A stretch of DNA of 64,000 nucleotides from Circinella minor (GCA_016758965.1 JAEPRB010000130.1:50549-114548), one strand, 5' to 3'; positions 1 to 13,788 are shown, counted from the stretch's first letter. Notes: generated by a model not told the origin, from the sequence alone. Program-made: numbers and translations.

Positions 1-1734
1 AGTTTTGGAAGTTCAGTTAAAGCAAAAGCCATCTCGCTCCATATTACATCATCGAGCCTGTAGGTATCATCAAGCTGCTGGGGAGTATTTTGTAGACGAA
101 GCATTTCCAATGCTGGACAATGGCGCAAAATTTCTGGAAGGTGTTGGTAAAACGATGTACGCCCATCACAGATATGTAAATAAGCCATTGATTTTAATGT
201 AAAGCTGGACAATGTTTGCCAGTGGATTTGCCTCGAATAAATACTGCTTTCACTCATCATGAGGGACATAGAACGAAGTGTATTCTTACTTTTTTCTAGC
301 CGAAAAGTCAATGGTAATGTGTTTTGAACACCAACAAGTTCCAAAGATCGTAACCCACCCTTTGGTACAACGTGACACGCCGTTGTTGGATCAGATTCAA
401 AACGTTTTGGAATCGTGCCGTCATCTTCATCAATTTCGTCACGTCTAGTAGCAATTTGTCGCTTTTTCACACGTAACCGGATATCTGCCAGGTTAGGACA
501 ATTTGCATCTATGATCGCCAGGATGTCAACATCGCGACGAAAGCACTCTAATGCCAAATATCGGAGGTTGGTTGAAGCACGTAGAAATGGATGTAGAATG
601 ATCATGGGAACATACACGGAGGTGCCAATCTCCAGCCTTGTTAATAAAGCTGTTGACTCTGGAATCAATGCCTGACTTAGGTATTTTGGCTGATTATAAT
701 GAAAATGTCTGGTGCTGTTTTGTGCCCATCTTTCGCCATCATTTAATGCACACACTTGAATATTAATTGATCTAAGTTTTGGTAAGACGAATAATATCTG
801 ATATAAAGCAATGCATGTGGACGTTGGTGCATAAATATCTAATCCAGTCAACGTCCCGGCAACACATGGAAAGGCTGATTCCAAAAGGCTGGTGGCTTCT
901 CTCGGGCTTAACCCTACAAACAATGATTCATCATTAATACGTATTATAAAATAGATACTTTCATATGTGTCTTCATTCTTTGTCCCATTCCTCTTTTTCT
1001 ATTATGACCATATATAGAGCAAACTTACTTTCAATATGTATTTCAAGTTTTTTTAAATTGGAGAATGGGTACGTTGTGAGCATCTTAATACTAGTCGTAG
1101 GGCCCCCAGAAACAAGTAGCTTATCGGTGAATTTAGCTACAAAAGAAAGTACCGGTAATTTATGACTGATCTTCCATAATTTGTTATCAGAAATGGATAT
1201 ATTCTTCCACAAAGGTCCATAACCCATTAATTTTCGTCGCCAGGTACGACTAACATTTATAAACTCTAATTTGTCACCTAGACAACACATAATGTTAACT
1301 TGATTGGCAATATTACACACAATTTCATAAGGGCATTGAGTCATATAATCAATCCGCCTGTCAATTCTTGACTGTATTATATCACGCAGTTCTCGTAAAA
1401 GCAGTTGCTGGTCTGTTGATGATGATGGAACTGCATTAATCCCATTATCAAGCACAGAGAGTGCAATATATTGTTTTCCTTGACATGAATAAAGTTTTGC
1501 TGTTTTCAGATAGCCTAAAACATTTTCAGGTCTAGCTTTTATAAATTGTAAAGTTTCTTCTATTTCTTGACCAAGAGTTTTGTATTCCACTTTTTGTTGC
1601 CGTTGTTGTTTATAGCTTGTCATTGAAATCAGTTCGCCATTGTGAATCGATTGTTTTTGATGTTGCGTGGAAGAGTTCAATGAAATGTTTGTAATTGTTT
1701 TGTCAAGAAATTTCAGCTGATCTTCTAAATGCAT
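1..1734 (-). CDS. F-box/TPR/LRR protein, paralogue 1 (3' end beyond window)
   Basis: Probable substrate-recognition subunit of an SCF ubiquitin ligase. Exons read by eye: 1734-1029, then 970 to the window edge with no stop reached. The 58-nt intron has donor GTAAGT and acceptor GAAG, in phase 1. Exon 1 encodes a TPR-like helix pair (motif AKLYSCQGKQ), then an F-box beginning TQCPYEIVCNIANQV. Exon 2 reads as degenerate leucine-rich repeats (for example CPNLADIRL and NLRYLALECF). Order TPR, F-box, LRR is that of fission yeast Pof3 and budding yeast Dia2, but family-level similarity does not prove the same substrates. The upstream paralogue at 2647-4957 is in the same orientation. Exon 1 is 706 nt, exactly as in the third copy at 57722-59835. 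The start is the first ATG of the open frame. Confidence is high for the family and low for specific function. Confidence 0.85.
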
Positions 1735-2646
1735 CTCGTTTTAAATAGAGGTTGCCAAAAAGTAAATGGAAGGAAAGAACAAAGTTCGTTTCTCTGGAAA
1801 CTATTTCTTTCTATTGTTACACAACGTCTAGTACAGTAATTATGCCCCCTTTCTTATTGTGGACAAGAGCGTTGGGTTTCCGACAGGCCATAACGGAAAT
1901 GGCGGAAAGCTGTGGCGGAAAGCTTTTTCACTCAATTGATATGTTTATGGAATTATGAAATAAGAAGTTTTATTAAAATATTAATAATAAAGAGAAGTAA
2001 AGAGAAAGTATATATTTATATTTAAATTATGAAAAAAGATATTCTAGGGTCTATTTTACTTCTGCTGAGTGGGTCTCGTCTCATTGTCATCTCTAAAGTC
2101 TGCATAGATCACGCAACTGATAAATTTAGCTCTTATGCATTGACATTCGATGTCGGGCTTTAACCTTCAAAGGCAATATAGTGAACAACCCGCAATATTT
2201 ATGTTGAAGCTGTTGTTTACTTGCGCAGCATCTCTATATCAATGCAAAACCAATGTCTTTAAAAAACCATTATTACCATATCTGTGTTATTGTACTATAT
2301 ATTATAACGTTATAATAATAATAATAGTAAAAGATATGAAGCATTAAAAGTATATATAAACCAAAGTACTTTTATTTAATATGATGTACCAAATTTATCT
2401 TTACTGATGCCCACTCTATAATGTTATATATTTCCGCCAGTTTCCGACTGTGGAAACCCTATAAACCATAGTTTCCGCCAGGTCGGAAACTGGTGGACAG
2501 ATATACATGTAACACAGTTTTCCATCCTCGGATATCATTCCGGATACCATAACTAATTAATGGCAGCAATATAATAAAATTCACAAAAAATAGGGTAGCA
2601 AATGGATATATACAAATATTTTATTTAGCACTTTTTGAAAAGATTC
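1735..2646. other. Spacer between two F-box paralogues with TTTCCG/CGGAAA inverted cluster
   Basis: No gene is seen. The left part (about 1873-1923) carries GTTTCCGAC and repeated GGCGGAAAGC. The right part (about 2431-2496) carries TTTCCGCCAG twice and the complementary GTCGGAAACTGG. The two parts are roughly inverted relative to each other around an AT-rich core, and the right part alone can fold into a stem (2433-2447 with 2482-2496, one mismatch). This may be a degenerate non-autonomous transposon; no target-site duplication was found. Confidence 0.4.
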
Positions 2647-4957
2647 TCACATCACCGCAATGTTTATATAAACTGACCAGTTTCTCATAAACAGCTTCTT
2701 AATATCCTTTTTCCGTCCAAAATAATTGATATTATCAGTCAAAGTCAACTTTTTCTTTTTGTTACTATCGATTTTCCAGGTATGAATAATGTCACGGGCA
2801 ATTAATTCCGTTATTGGTAAACCAGCACCACCAAGTTCAATATGGTGCAACCAAGGTGCATTACCAAGTAACGCGATTATTTGTCTAGTATCAGGTTCAG
2901 AAAAGGCTTCATCTTTTGGACAATGAAAAACGAATTGTTGCAAACTTTTGATCCTCGTTATCAGCATCATGGTAGAAACATCAATATTCCTACAACTGAT
3001 AAGCCCTAAATACTTTAAATCTGGTTTATAGTAGTGTTGAGCGATTAAATTTGATACACGATTCCCTTTTTCCAGTGCTGATAATAGCGTTCGAAAATCC
3101 ATGGTCCCCATAAAAAGTGCTTCGAACTCCAGATTTGAAAGCTTAGGTAGTTGTCCAACTACATCGACTATATCATCCCATAAGACTGATTTGAATCGAT
3201 TACCTCCACCATTTCTGTCAACATCACCTGACGGTGGCAATGATGCAGTTCGATCACCTACCAAACGGAGGGATTCTAGTGCTGGGAAATAGATTGGAAT
3301 AGATGTGAAGAATTGATAAAAAGCTTCACATCCATTAGTTATTTCAAGTGTTGTCATTCTAGGCATGACGTGCCAGGAAAAGAGTGGTTGCCAGTCAGAG
3401 AATGCTGTGCGAAGGCTATTGACATTCATTGACAGTGATATTGCTTGCAGTGTATTGCTGCTTATTTTAAGACGTTGAGATAGTGGTGTTATTGATTGGA
3501 TATTATCCAGTTGAATAAATTGTAGTTCACCTGTTTTGGATAAAGGGGTTGATTGCTTTTTTTTCGATATGACTGCTGTTGCTCCAATTTTTGTTGCTGC
3601 TACTCCTAACGTATTGTTCATCGATCGTAGTGCGTTTCTCATGAATCTACTACGGTTATCCATTGTTTTTGTGCTAATTTTTCTTAGGTCAGGACAATTC
3701 TCACCAATGACAGATAATATATCTATCTCTTGGTCAAAACAATCCAGTGTTAAAAGTTGAAGATATGGTGACCGACGTAAGATTGATGTAATTGACTTTG
3801 TTTGGGATATTGACTGCCGTGTACAGAATTCAATTCTTGTTAGTTTCAGAAAATCACCTTGACTTTTTTCATGATTGGATCTTTTTGTTACTGCTGCTGA
3901 ACTATTATCGTTGTATTCGTCATCGCCTTTGTCAAAGTCCTCCTCTTCAATAAAAAACTGGTTGGCAAAAAGTCTGATAGATTTGAGCATTATAAAATTT
4001 TTTAGTAGCCACGATAATGAGATGGTGCAGGATGGTATTTGAAGATTGAGTTCAGTTAATGTCTGCGCGACACTTGGTAAAACTATATCAACATTCTCTT
4101 CAGTTTTACATGTGTCTGCATATGTATACATATTAAATATTAGTCAAAACCAAAGGTAGCTAACCTTATCACTTTCTTTGTTGGTATATACCGTCATCAT
4201 GATCATGATGTTTATTATTACTGTATGACTTGCCTTTATAAATGATTTCAAGCGCCGTTAAATTAGTAAAAGAATAGGTCTTGAATAACAGGTTGATGTC
4301 GGTCCGAGTTTTATCAGCAATACGTAAACGCTGAACACGGTCTGACACTTTTGTTAGTGCAAAATGAAGTTTTTTGTTATCTGTGGCATTGTATATGTCG
4401 ATATCGCGCCATAACCGCGGATATCCCAATAATTTCTGTCTCCATGAACGACATACCATCAAACACTCGATTTTGGTTATCGTTGGACAATGAATAGCAA
4501 TCTGATCGATAATACAACAGACGACATCATAAGGACAGCGATTAATATAATCAATCCGGGTGTCAAATCGATACATTGCTGAATGTAGCTGCTGCTTAAA
4601 TAGTAGCTCATTTGATGGTAAAACTACATTCCAATATCCTTGACGAATGATAGAAATAGCCTTGTGCAGGTCACCTTGGCATGAATAGAGCTTTGCTGCG
4701 TGTAAATATGCAGCTGGGTTGGAAGGATTGGATTTTATCTCATTTAAAGTTTCGTCTATTTCTTGGGCAAGAGTTTTATAATATACTGGTTCCTGTGTCA
4801 AGGTCTTACTATCATTATCATTATTATTAATTGTCATTGTCGTTGCTAAGGGTCTATTATCGTTGCTATGTAACTGTCTGGGTGGTAAATTAAATGAGAT
4901 CTTGTTGATTACTTTGGCATGCAAAGTTAATGCGTCTTGTGGTGTTTTAAGTGACAT
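2647..4957 (-). CDS. F-box/TPR/LRR protein, paralogue 2
   Basis: Probable SCF F-box adaptor, about 744 residues. Exon 1 runs 4957 to about 4192 (donor GTATAT; an alternative donor GTAATA would end it at 4222). Exon 2 runs 4115-2647 after acceptor ATGCAG, phase 1. I chose ATG 4957 because the longer frame to 4963 would start on TTG. Residues about 85-130 form a TPR-like unit (AAKLYSCQGDLHKA). The F-box follows at about 145-195 (NRCPYDVVCCIIDQIA, then CRSWRQKLLGYPRLW). Exon 2 is LRR-like, with an acidic insert (EEEDFDKGDDEYND) and a basic C-terminus. It is tandem with paralogue 1 and shares its intron position and phase. The ACACAT just after the acceptor is identical in both genes, indicating common descent. 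Substrate is unknown. Confidence 0.87.
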
Positions 4958-6703
4958 TGACAAAATGTGTCAAACTTGTGTGATAAGAAAAAAAACGCGT
5001 CTTGGTTGACCCAAAATGTTTGATGCCCTATTTCCCACCCTTTTGTGTTTCAAAAAAAAAAGATTTCCTTTCCTGGCTTCAATGTATAATAGTCACGTGC
5101 GTACCTGGTAACTAGTTAATATCACAAACAATATTTAAATTATTTCATCCACAAAAAGATGTGATACTATGTAAGAGACTCCTTTATTATGTTGTTGCCA
5201 TAACTTATACTTATTTTTTTAAAGCAAGATCAAATTCAATAGCTATCTCGGGAAATCACCATAAACATAAAAAATAAAGAAAATAATATATTTTAATACG
5301 TAATACATCTTTATCGATTAATCCAATGAAAAAGTAGACCAGGCATATCTTGCCCTTTTTATTCCCAAGCCTACTTTTTTACTCTCTTTTGGCTGAAGTC
5401 ATTTTTAAGGCGACTGAAATAATTATCATATATCTTGAGCTAACCTTTGAAAACCTTTGATTCAATTTTAACCAAGTTTTTGAGAGTACTAATTAAAACC
5501 AGCGTGTCATCAATAATAGCACCCATGTTTGTAAACATTGTATACACCAGTTGATCCTTCTTATTTAATAAGCTTGCTAATGACTGTTATCGAACGATCC
5601 TATAATTTCTACAATAGGTTTTTGCCAAGTATTTCATGTCAAAGAATTGTTCTTGCGGGAATAAAAAACCTAGTACAAAGAACCCCCTCTACTGATACAT
5701 AGGCCCCACATACGTCGTACAGAAAATGCTCCCCAAAATGAGGTTTTGCATACGTACTTCAATTTTCATGTTTACTGAACAAAAATAAGAAAAGTACACC
5801 ATAAGAGCAAGTGCAGTGGTGTGTAAACGCAACAAGCATTTCCTATAATGTATATTTTTGGTAATGATAATAAAGTTTTGTGGAAGTAAATCGCCAAATT
5901 CTAGTATCCTAGAACAAGATAAAAAATATCAAAGCTTTCAATATTAATCCGCCATAATCCTTGACTATATCTATCAATATACTCATCGACATTTATACTT
6001 TAAGAGTTGTCGTAGTTATAGAGAGTGTTATATAATGCGCTTATGATTATCTCTACGATCTCCAATGAAATTAATTTCAAACTTGTGATGGAACTACAGT
6101 ATCACGTCGTTTCATTCTTGAATAGTCTTCAATTCATCAAGGAGATGACTAATAGTGAAATACAAAGGACGCTTTATCTTCACATCATTGAATACAGTAC
6201 TTACAATACTTCCTCACGAATTATTCGAGAATACGTACAAGTAATTTATTTCTACGTAGTTCGACAGATTGTAATGCATTTCTTGTTTGCCAAAGTATAT
6301 CAAAGTGTATATTTTTAATTCATTGTTCAGCAGAGAAACTTTCTAAAAATTGTTTGCATGAATAAATATATGAAAATGTATTAATATCGTTAATAATAAT
6401 GATAAGACGATGTTTTCATTTCTGTTAAAAAAAATCAAGAAAAATATGCGCTATTTATAAGTAATCATTGTAAAAATAAAAATATTTGCTATACTATAGG
6501 AATGACAAACAAACAAAAAGAAAAATAATAATGAGACGTGGATATATGTACAAAATAACGAAGCGAGGAAAAAAAGAAAAGAATAACGATATAACAAAAG
6601 ACAGTAATTTGATTTCAAGGATGGGATGATAAATGTTTGGGAGTGGGCGAGTGGGTGTATTTATGATAAACTGCGAGAATGAATTTGACAAGAATGAGAG
6701 CTA
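4958..6703. other. Gene-poor spacer between F-box gene and MAPKKK
   Basis: AT-rich, with no protein gene that I can support firmly. It contains four TACGTA palindromes and one doubtful two-exon reading at 6043-6384, listed separately. The last part (about 6390-6703) is presumably the 3' untranslated region of the minus-strand kinase gene. Confidence 0.5.
6043..6384 (+). CDS. Doubtful small two-exon gene, unknown product
   Basis: I do not recognise this. An ATG at 6043 opens a 66-codon frame with codon use closer to coding than its surroundings (start MIISTISNEINF). It ends at CAA followed by donor GTAATT at 6241. A plausible acceptor TTGTTCAG at 6323-6330 leads to QRNFLKIV and a stop near 6384, giving about 83 residues. 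Without splicing the frame continues to 6318. No signal peptide, domain or motif is evident. The frame itself contains two TACGTA hexamers, a sequence otherwise confined to non-coding DNA here, which argues against it. It could be chance or a decayed gene. Confidence 0.22.
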
Positions 6704-9700
6704 CTAGTCTTCTTGTTGTCGTTCACGTTCTTCAACTTCTTCAGATGCCCGAGCAATTGCATCAAGTATTGAATTTGACATGACTGAACGCTGACTATTT
6801 GCAGCAGAAGAGGTTCGACTAATCGGTGGTGATTCTGAATGTGATTCATGGCTGCCACTAAAATTGTGTGCATTTTTAGCTGCAATATCGCGAAAATAGG
6901 CTTGTGCTTGTTCACCATTAGTATGACTGTTTGCAATTCCTTCGATCGCCAAGCTATTAGGAATACTACGCACAAGAGGTCGTTCAAATGAATGAATTGA
7001 ACCAATCGATCGTGCAACAGATGGTTCGGTATGATGAGGAAGTTGAGAGTGTTGCTGCTGTTGATTATAATGGTCACCACTAAAATAATCAGGACCTGGT
7101 GGTATGATGCCACTACCATCACCAGCACTTCCATTATTGAATGATTGTACACCACCAGCTCCTCCAGACATTGATGCTGGTCCTGCTGCATAATCATAAT
7201 CATATTCACCATTTTGTTCCATCATATCCTCCTGATGATAGTTTTCAAGGTAATGAACAATCCATTGATGTGATAAAAGTTCGCTAGCTGTCGGTCGTTT
7301 CATTGGATTCCGAGTAAAACATTTTTTCAAAAAATCAATACCCTCACTTGAAAGTTGAGATACATCCGGTAATGGGGGATGACCAGTAACGACGTGATAC
7401 ATGACTGACCATTCGTTTTCAAGTGTACTCCATGGTCGACGACCTGTTGCCATTTGAACAATACAACAACCAAGTGACCAAATATCCATAGATCCTTTTC
7501 GACCTGTGTCACCACCAGTGATCACTTCAGGTGCCTATATAATACAATATATTAGGTAAGAGTTATATATGTTTACATAAACGTGGTAAGAAATGAGGGA
7601 AAAAAACTCACCATGTACATCGGCGTACCCGCTAAACTATTCACATTCATATTCATTGTTGTTCTTCCCATCGTCTTTTGCCCCTTGGCAAGGATTTTGG
7701 CCGCACCAAAATCGGATAGTTTTAATTGACCTTGATAATCAATTAGAATATCTATAATTGACAAAAAAAAGAAAGGTTTAGTAAAGCAGATTTTCATACA
7801 TGAATAAAAAATAAATAGTTAATATATTTATTATAAATCTAACTCACTATCTGGTTTGATGTCGCGATGAACAATGTTGTTTTCATGAAGATATTTTAAT
7901 CCACTCAAAAGTTCAAATGCATATTTAACAATGTACACCTCGTCTTCAATTCTACCACCATGATCCAAAAGAGATCCCAAGCTTCCGTTTTCACAGTATT
8001 CCATAAATATATACACCTTGTCCCGATGAACTTCCTGTATAATAATAATAAAATCAGTATACTTAAGACTTCGAATGACACAGCCCTGAACAAAAATAAT
8101 ATATAAAGTCCCAGCAACTTACCATTCCGAAATATTGGACAATGTTCGCATGATTCAACATTTCCATCACCTTCATTTCTTCCTTGATTGCTTTATGTAG
8201 AGCCGACAATGAATTGGAATCCGGGAAACGAATTTCTTTGACCGCCATAACAGAAGATGTATCCAAATTAATAGCGAGATAAACAGATCCAAACGTGCCT
8301 GCACCGATAAATCTGCCCTGTTGCCATCGAAACGAAATATTGGATGAAGAAGGAGCCAAAAACACCAATGATTGATCTTCCGGCTTTTGATCATCCAATA
8401 TCTTGCCGACAATCTTGCGTTCTTGTTCTTCCAAATTTCGTGCGTTTTCCAATTCTCGGATCTTGCGCATCCATACATCCCGGATATATGTTACACCACC
8501 GGAAGCGGATGCCGTATCACTTGTGGCACCAAATGTAGATGATGTTGTAATGTTATCCTTGTCCATATCTCTTTTATTGTTGCTCGTCATGTATTGATTT
8601 CGTTTAGCAGTAACACCTCGTAATCGTTGTTGTTCTTCTTTGAGTTGAAGTTCATGGGTCCATCGAGTACCAAGGACATCAAAATGAGAGATTAACAATG
8701 CAATACAACGTGCCACTTTACTTTGTAACTTGGAAAATTCAGCTTCGTTCAATGCCAAAATGTTAACACCACGTGTCATTAAATGACCAAACTCGAGTGC
8801 AGCAACAGCCCATCGGAATGTCTTTCGATCACTTGGAACACAATCATCTGTAATGAAGCAAATCCAATCAATGGCCAGTCGTACTAATTTCAAATCCAAT
8901 TGAAGTCGTACAGCTAATTCTAAGAACCGTGCGGCACGCATCCCAAAATCACTTGCAAAACTAAAGCATTCTTCTACGAGTTCTTGACATGTCAAGTCAC
9001 GTGTCTGATCACGGATTGTATTGACGCTGTTAATGGTTGAAACTGCTAATTTGTATACAGTCATTTTGATCTTGTAAAGCTCTCGATTAATTTTAGGTAT
9101 ATGCGCTCGATGTTCTTGTAAGATTTCAATTCCAGAATTTTGAACTGTTCGCCAGAAAAAGGCTTTGACAGAATGCAATGTCTTGGCATCGCCTGTTACA
9201 AGTCGTACTCGTTTTGGTTTGGTACCCAAGTTGATGAAAGATGTAGGAATTTGTGCTACTTCACCATTCCATATAATGTTTTGCCATGGTGTTAATACTA
9301 ACACGTAATCTTCACACTGTTCTTGTGCTGATCCGGGTGTGCCTGGTGTTGAAGGTGCATCTCGATCACCAGCAAAACAAGTTCGTATCAATCGTCGTAT
9401 TGCGTCTTCCCGACCATACATGGATGGTGATGCGATAATATATATACGTTCTTCTTCAAAGGTTCCAGTGTACACCAGAAAATGCCCAGTATCGGCCAAA
9501 CAGTTCACTAATTTCTCGACAGAATTGGCATCAACCACATATTCAGCAGCATTTTCAAATTGAGCAGTGAAAAATCTATATTGAAAAAGTTGCATAAATT
9601 TCTTAATCTGTTTTCTACTCCTTGTGGCAGTTGTTAATTAGAATGCATAAACTATTATTACCTTGCAAACTGTAATAATTTACGCGCGCGCATTCGCATA

Positions 9701-11616
9701 CCATGCAATACCTTGGTATATTTAACTTCAATTTCACCTTTGGATGGAATCTCGAGATTCGAAATATAATCATGCATCACATCTTGTAACAATCGGTTGG
9801 TCAATTGACTATTTTTTATTTATTTCAAACGTTAGTTATCTTTATGCGCGTTTCAATAGTTCATCCATAAGCAAAAATTATATATCAGCTACCAACAAAA
9901 TGATATTTACCAGAATTGACTTGCACATTCTTCATCTGCTTGAATAACTACTTGACAGACAGTACCTTTTAGAAAATCCCATTCTTTTTCCATTACTTCA
10001 CATTCACGTAAACTATTTTCACGTTCCAAATCGAGTTTCCATGTGATCAATTTGAAATAGAAACGCATTGAATCCATCAAAACAGCATCATAATCATGAT
10101 CAATAAACTCGTTTCCTTTTAATTGCCAACCAGGCGCAGGATGGGCCAATTCTTGATATTGTTTTTTCACACGACATGCCAATGCCAATAGACCTCTATA
10201 GTCTTCCATCATGGCATCCACCATTTGTTTGGGGGGCTCATGCAATCGATCCTTGTATTCTAATCTTAGCTTGAGTGCTTCTTCAACAAGTGATGTCGGA
10301 AAAACGGCAAGTTGGCGTAGTTGGTTGATAAAAGGTGGTAATCGCATTTCTCGAAACAAACTATTATTAGCAATCATAGTGCGTTTGGATTTCACCAATA
10401 ACAAGTTTAATGCTGATAAGGTACGTTTATCGAATGTATCTTGTAAAGCTGATTCTTTAAGAATACGTTCCACAAAGGATGGGTCAGTGCGTTGAACTTG
10501 TAAATTAAAGACATCAGAGGTTCTTTTTTCTTCATTGGTTGACTTTGTAGAAGGAGTTGCACTTGCTTCATCTTTAGGTGCAATCTGTAAATCTTTAGAG
10601 CCGGTCCAGTCGCGTAAAATCTTATATTGCATATATAAACTTCGAGTGATGGTACACCATGCATTAAGTGCATCAAGTCGTGCTTGAAAATCCGGTTGAC
10701 CATATCGAGGATTTGCGTTGATCATCTCAGAACGCGTTGAATAAAGTGATTCGATTCGGTCAACCTTTTTCAGAACCTCGGCTACTTGGTCTAACGCATC
10801 ATTCTTTTTCTTTTTCTTTGGTACTTCTTGTTGTTCATCTTTTTGTTTTTGTTGTTCTCGACTATTACTATCGGTGGTATTAGTATCTGTAGTATTACTA
10901 GTAGCGTTGATAGTATCTTCTTCCTTTTCGCATTCTGATTCTGGTTCGTGAACCTTAAATGCCATCACCTCATCAATAATACTATTAATCTCTTTTCGAC
11001 CTTCTTCTAAATATTTCTGTTCTTGTGCAATAGTTCGACCACGTAAAAGAGCTCTTAAAGACATCCATATCTCTTGCATTGGTTTTTGTTGTTTAAGTCG
11101 ATCAGTGGTTGATAATCGTTTCTTTTCTGATTTCAACACTTCACCTAATAATACTGATTCAAGCATTTGTTGCCATTCTATACGTTCATGTTTGATTTCT
11201 GGTGGTGCTAAGGATTGATTTCGATATAAATGATTGAACGCCATTTCGTTTTCGTCATCCAAATCGTTCGCACTCTCATTTTCTTCGTCGCTATAATCAT
11301 CTTCATAATCGGCACTATTACGATAATTGTTTGGGCCAACATTGATTGGTATATTATATGGCCAGGGCTGCTGTAGATCTTGTAGTAGACCATTTTGTTG
11401 TTGATGGTTACTAGTGTTATTATTATTGTTGCTATTCATTTCATTTTCCTTGATACTGTTGTGGCGAGAATTCTCGAGGTTTGATGCTAAAGAATGTTGT
11501 TGACGGGATTGATTATACGGAGTAGGTGGCGATTGGGAATAAGTAGTTGCATTTGTTGATTCTTCTTGTTTTTCATCTTGCTCCTGGATCCATCGTACTC
11601 TCCGTTCACCCGTCAT
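6704..11616 (-). CDS. SSK2: Ssk2/Wis4-type MAP kinase kinase kinase (HOG/stress pathway)
   Basis: Ser/Thr MAPKKK expected to phosphorylate a Pbs2-type MAPKK in the osmotic/oxidative stress cascade. Six exons: 11616-9911, 9808-9662, 9575-8123, 8034-7848, 7751-7612, 7534-6704. Phases agree throughout and give about 1487 residues, close to yeast Ssk2 (about 1580). The N-terminal third is Asn/Gln-rich and acidic. The long middle region resembles the regulatory part of Ssk2/Ssk22/Wis4. The kinase domain spans about 1030-1310: glycine loop GAGTFGSVY, catalytic lysine in MAVKEI, HRDIKPDN formed across an exon junction, SDFGAAK, APE at the start of exon 6. A Gly/Ser/Gln-rich tail of about 170 residues follows and ends REREEQ-like in charge. 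In Ssk2 the N-terminal part binds the Ssk1 response regulator; whether this holds here cannot be seen. Alternative names: Wis4/Win1, MTK1. Confidence 0.93.
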
Positions 11617-12935
11617 GTTTTAAGAAGTAGCAGTAGGAGAAGAGAGGATATGTGAAATGTCAATATTAGTACTATTATAATATTGCGTATATATTATGTG
11701 TATATTATTTTTTTTTTGTTGAATGTGTAAAAAAGAAAAGGATAAAGAAAAAAAAAGGTGTCAAGTAAAAAAAAATAAGTAGAAACGGAAGAAGGGCGTT
11801 TCTTTAATAGACAATCAAAAGAAAGAGTATTGCACAATAAACAACATAAGACACGCGCGGAGTAGAAGAGTACACCTTTTGGTTCCCCATCTTTTTTATT
11901 ACACCTTCTCCCAACACCTAATCACACCTTTATGAATAAGGCTTTTTTATTATTATTATTTAACTACTATTATTTCCTAACCTTTATCAACATAATCATA
12001 ATATTATGTGGATCTTTTTTTTCTAATTTGAAAGTGAATTATATAATAATCCTACATCTTTATTCTCTTTCTTTTCTTGTTCTATTATGCAACACAACGT
12101 TCCTGAAACTTTTAATCGTTATTTGCTACATTTCCATGTCAAAAGAGTATACGTATAAAGCTCACGTGTTTCTTTCTCTCTAGTTTCCTTTCAAGCAGTT
12201 AAGAAATCGGTTCCGTCCTGATTCAGCTGATAACCATTAACGTCCGCGTGGTCGTTCCTTTTTGTCAGAGTATATGCCACTTTTTAATTTTCTCACATTT
12301 ATTTGGTATAGTGTGATTTACTTTTTTGTTACAGCCTTTTATATAGCTGAAAAGGTATGCAGATTTTCTTTGTTAATTTATATCATTAACAAAGACAAAA
12401 TACAGTATGATGAGCTCCCCTTTATAATAAAAAAGTCGGCTTTTCGCATATATATGTGTGAGTGCTTTCATTGTAGTGGTATACTTTAAGCGGTATAAAA
12501 TTATCCATACATGATAACTAATTATTGAGCTCAATATTAACCCCTTTTATGACTTTCAGGAACTCATTCTTGAATGTTGGCAAAAAAAAAAGAATCTTTT
12601 GTACCATGTTGCACAATGATTTTATGATTTGATCGATTTTAAAGAGACTGATCCGAGATAAAAAAAAAAATAGCATATTACCATGATTACTACTACTTTT
12701 TTATTCTTATTATCAAGTACCACTACTATATCAATTACAATATAGTGCTGATTGATGTTACTGTCATCTTATTAAATTTACAATTGTGCAGTATAACATA
12801 TTTTGTACGGAAAGTATTTTCGTCAAACTTACTGTCTTTTATATGGCGGAAAATTCGGAACCTCGGAACTACCCGAATTTATTTATCTTGTAAACATGTT
12901 ATTAAATACGAGACTTTGTCACCTTCGCATCTTCA

Positions 12936-13059
12936 TGGTTCGGGCCCCTTCGCTTCGTTTAGTTTTAAGCCCTCCGAAGCTATAGTTTGGCGAGTCGCTG
13001 GGAGTAGCCCCTTAAATCCCCTTGATGGGTTTTTTTTTTTAAAAAAAAAAAAAAAAAAA
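12936..13059. repeat. GC-rich island ending in T11A19 tract
   Basis: A short GC-rich stretch (TTCGGGCCCCTTCGCTTCG and onward) stands out in AT-rich surroundings. It ends in 11 T followed by 19 A (13030-13059). The 12-mer TTCGGGCCCCTT recurs in inverse orientation near 24209-24222 (AAGGGGCCCGAA). The A tract could mark the tail of a retroposed sequence, but no target-site duplication or coding region is seen. Confidence 0.3.
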
Positions 13060-13788
13060 CTCACAATAGCATCAGCGGTAGCGTTAACCAATAGATTAGT
13101 TCTTTGAATTTGAATCATTGTCAAGAATATTCAATAATATGAAGCTCAAACACAACAGAATAATATTGTAACTTATCTAAGTAGAAATTTTTTCTGCCTT
13201 AAGAAGTTGTGGTAATAAGTAAAAGAAATTAAGCTAGTTGAAAAGGAAAGTCTAAAAATTCATATATAAAGGAAATTAATTATATGAGAGATCGATTTAA
13301 ACCTTGGCTTTTAACAGATGTATAACAATTAAAAGTAATTAGCATCTGAAAGAAGCACATTATTAGCAATATGTACTTAAGTTGTGCACTGATTAAGATA
13401 ATGTGGTTGTTGCGTTCGCAGATTCACTGCATACGTAACATTAATTTGTACAGCCGGTGACCATATACACATATCAGATACAGACACCATCAACAGCTAT
13501 TCTTTCCATTTTCTTTATTACGTATAAGGAAACCCCATTAATTTTATATTTGTTAACTTTCACGCCTCACTGATTCTATGGAAAATCAGGAAATGGAAAA
13601 ATTGATAAATATGATAAATATGATCAGAAGGTTTATAAGTGTAGTTGTTTTACCATATAAACAAATAGCGCCCGTACAATGTGGCTGCGCTGAATAATGC
13701 CTCCGGATGTACACTCTTGTCATAAATTGCGTTACTTCAATGTGTCACTTTTTGTTCTATTTCGTATTTCATTGGCACTGTGGCTGAA

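Noticed and set aside
6661..7212. 183-codon frame overlapping the kinase tail
   Set aside because: Shadow of the Ser/Gln-rich tail of the MAPKKK in another frame; His/Leu runs come from repeated codons.
12745..13107. 120-codon open frame on the plus strand
   Set aside because: It runs through the T11A19 tract (translated as Phe/Lys runs), has no motif, and a competing antisense frame exists. Most likely chance.
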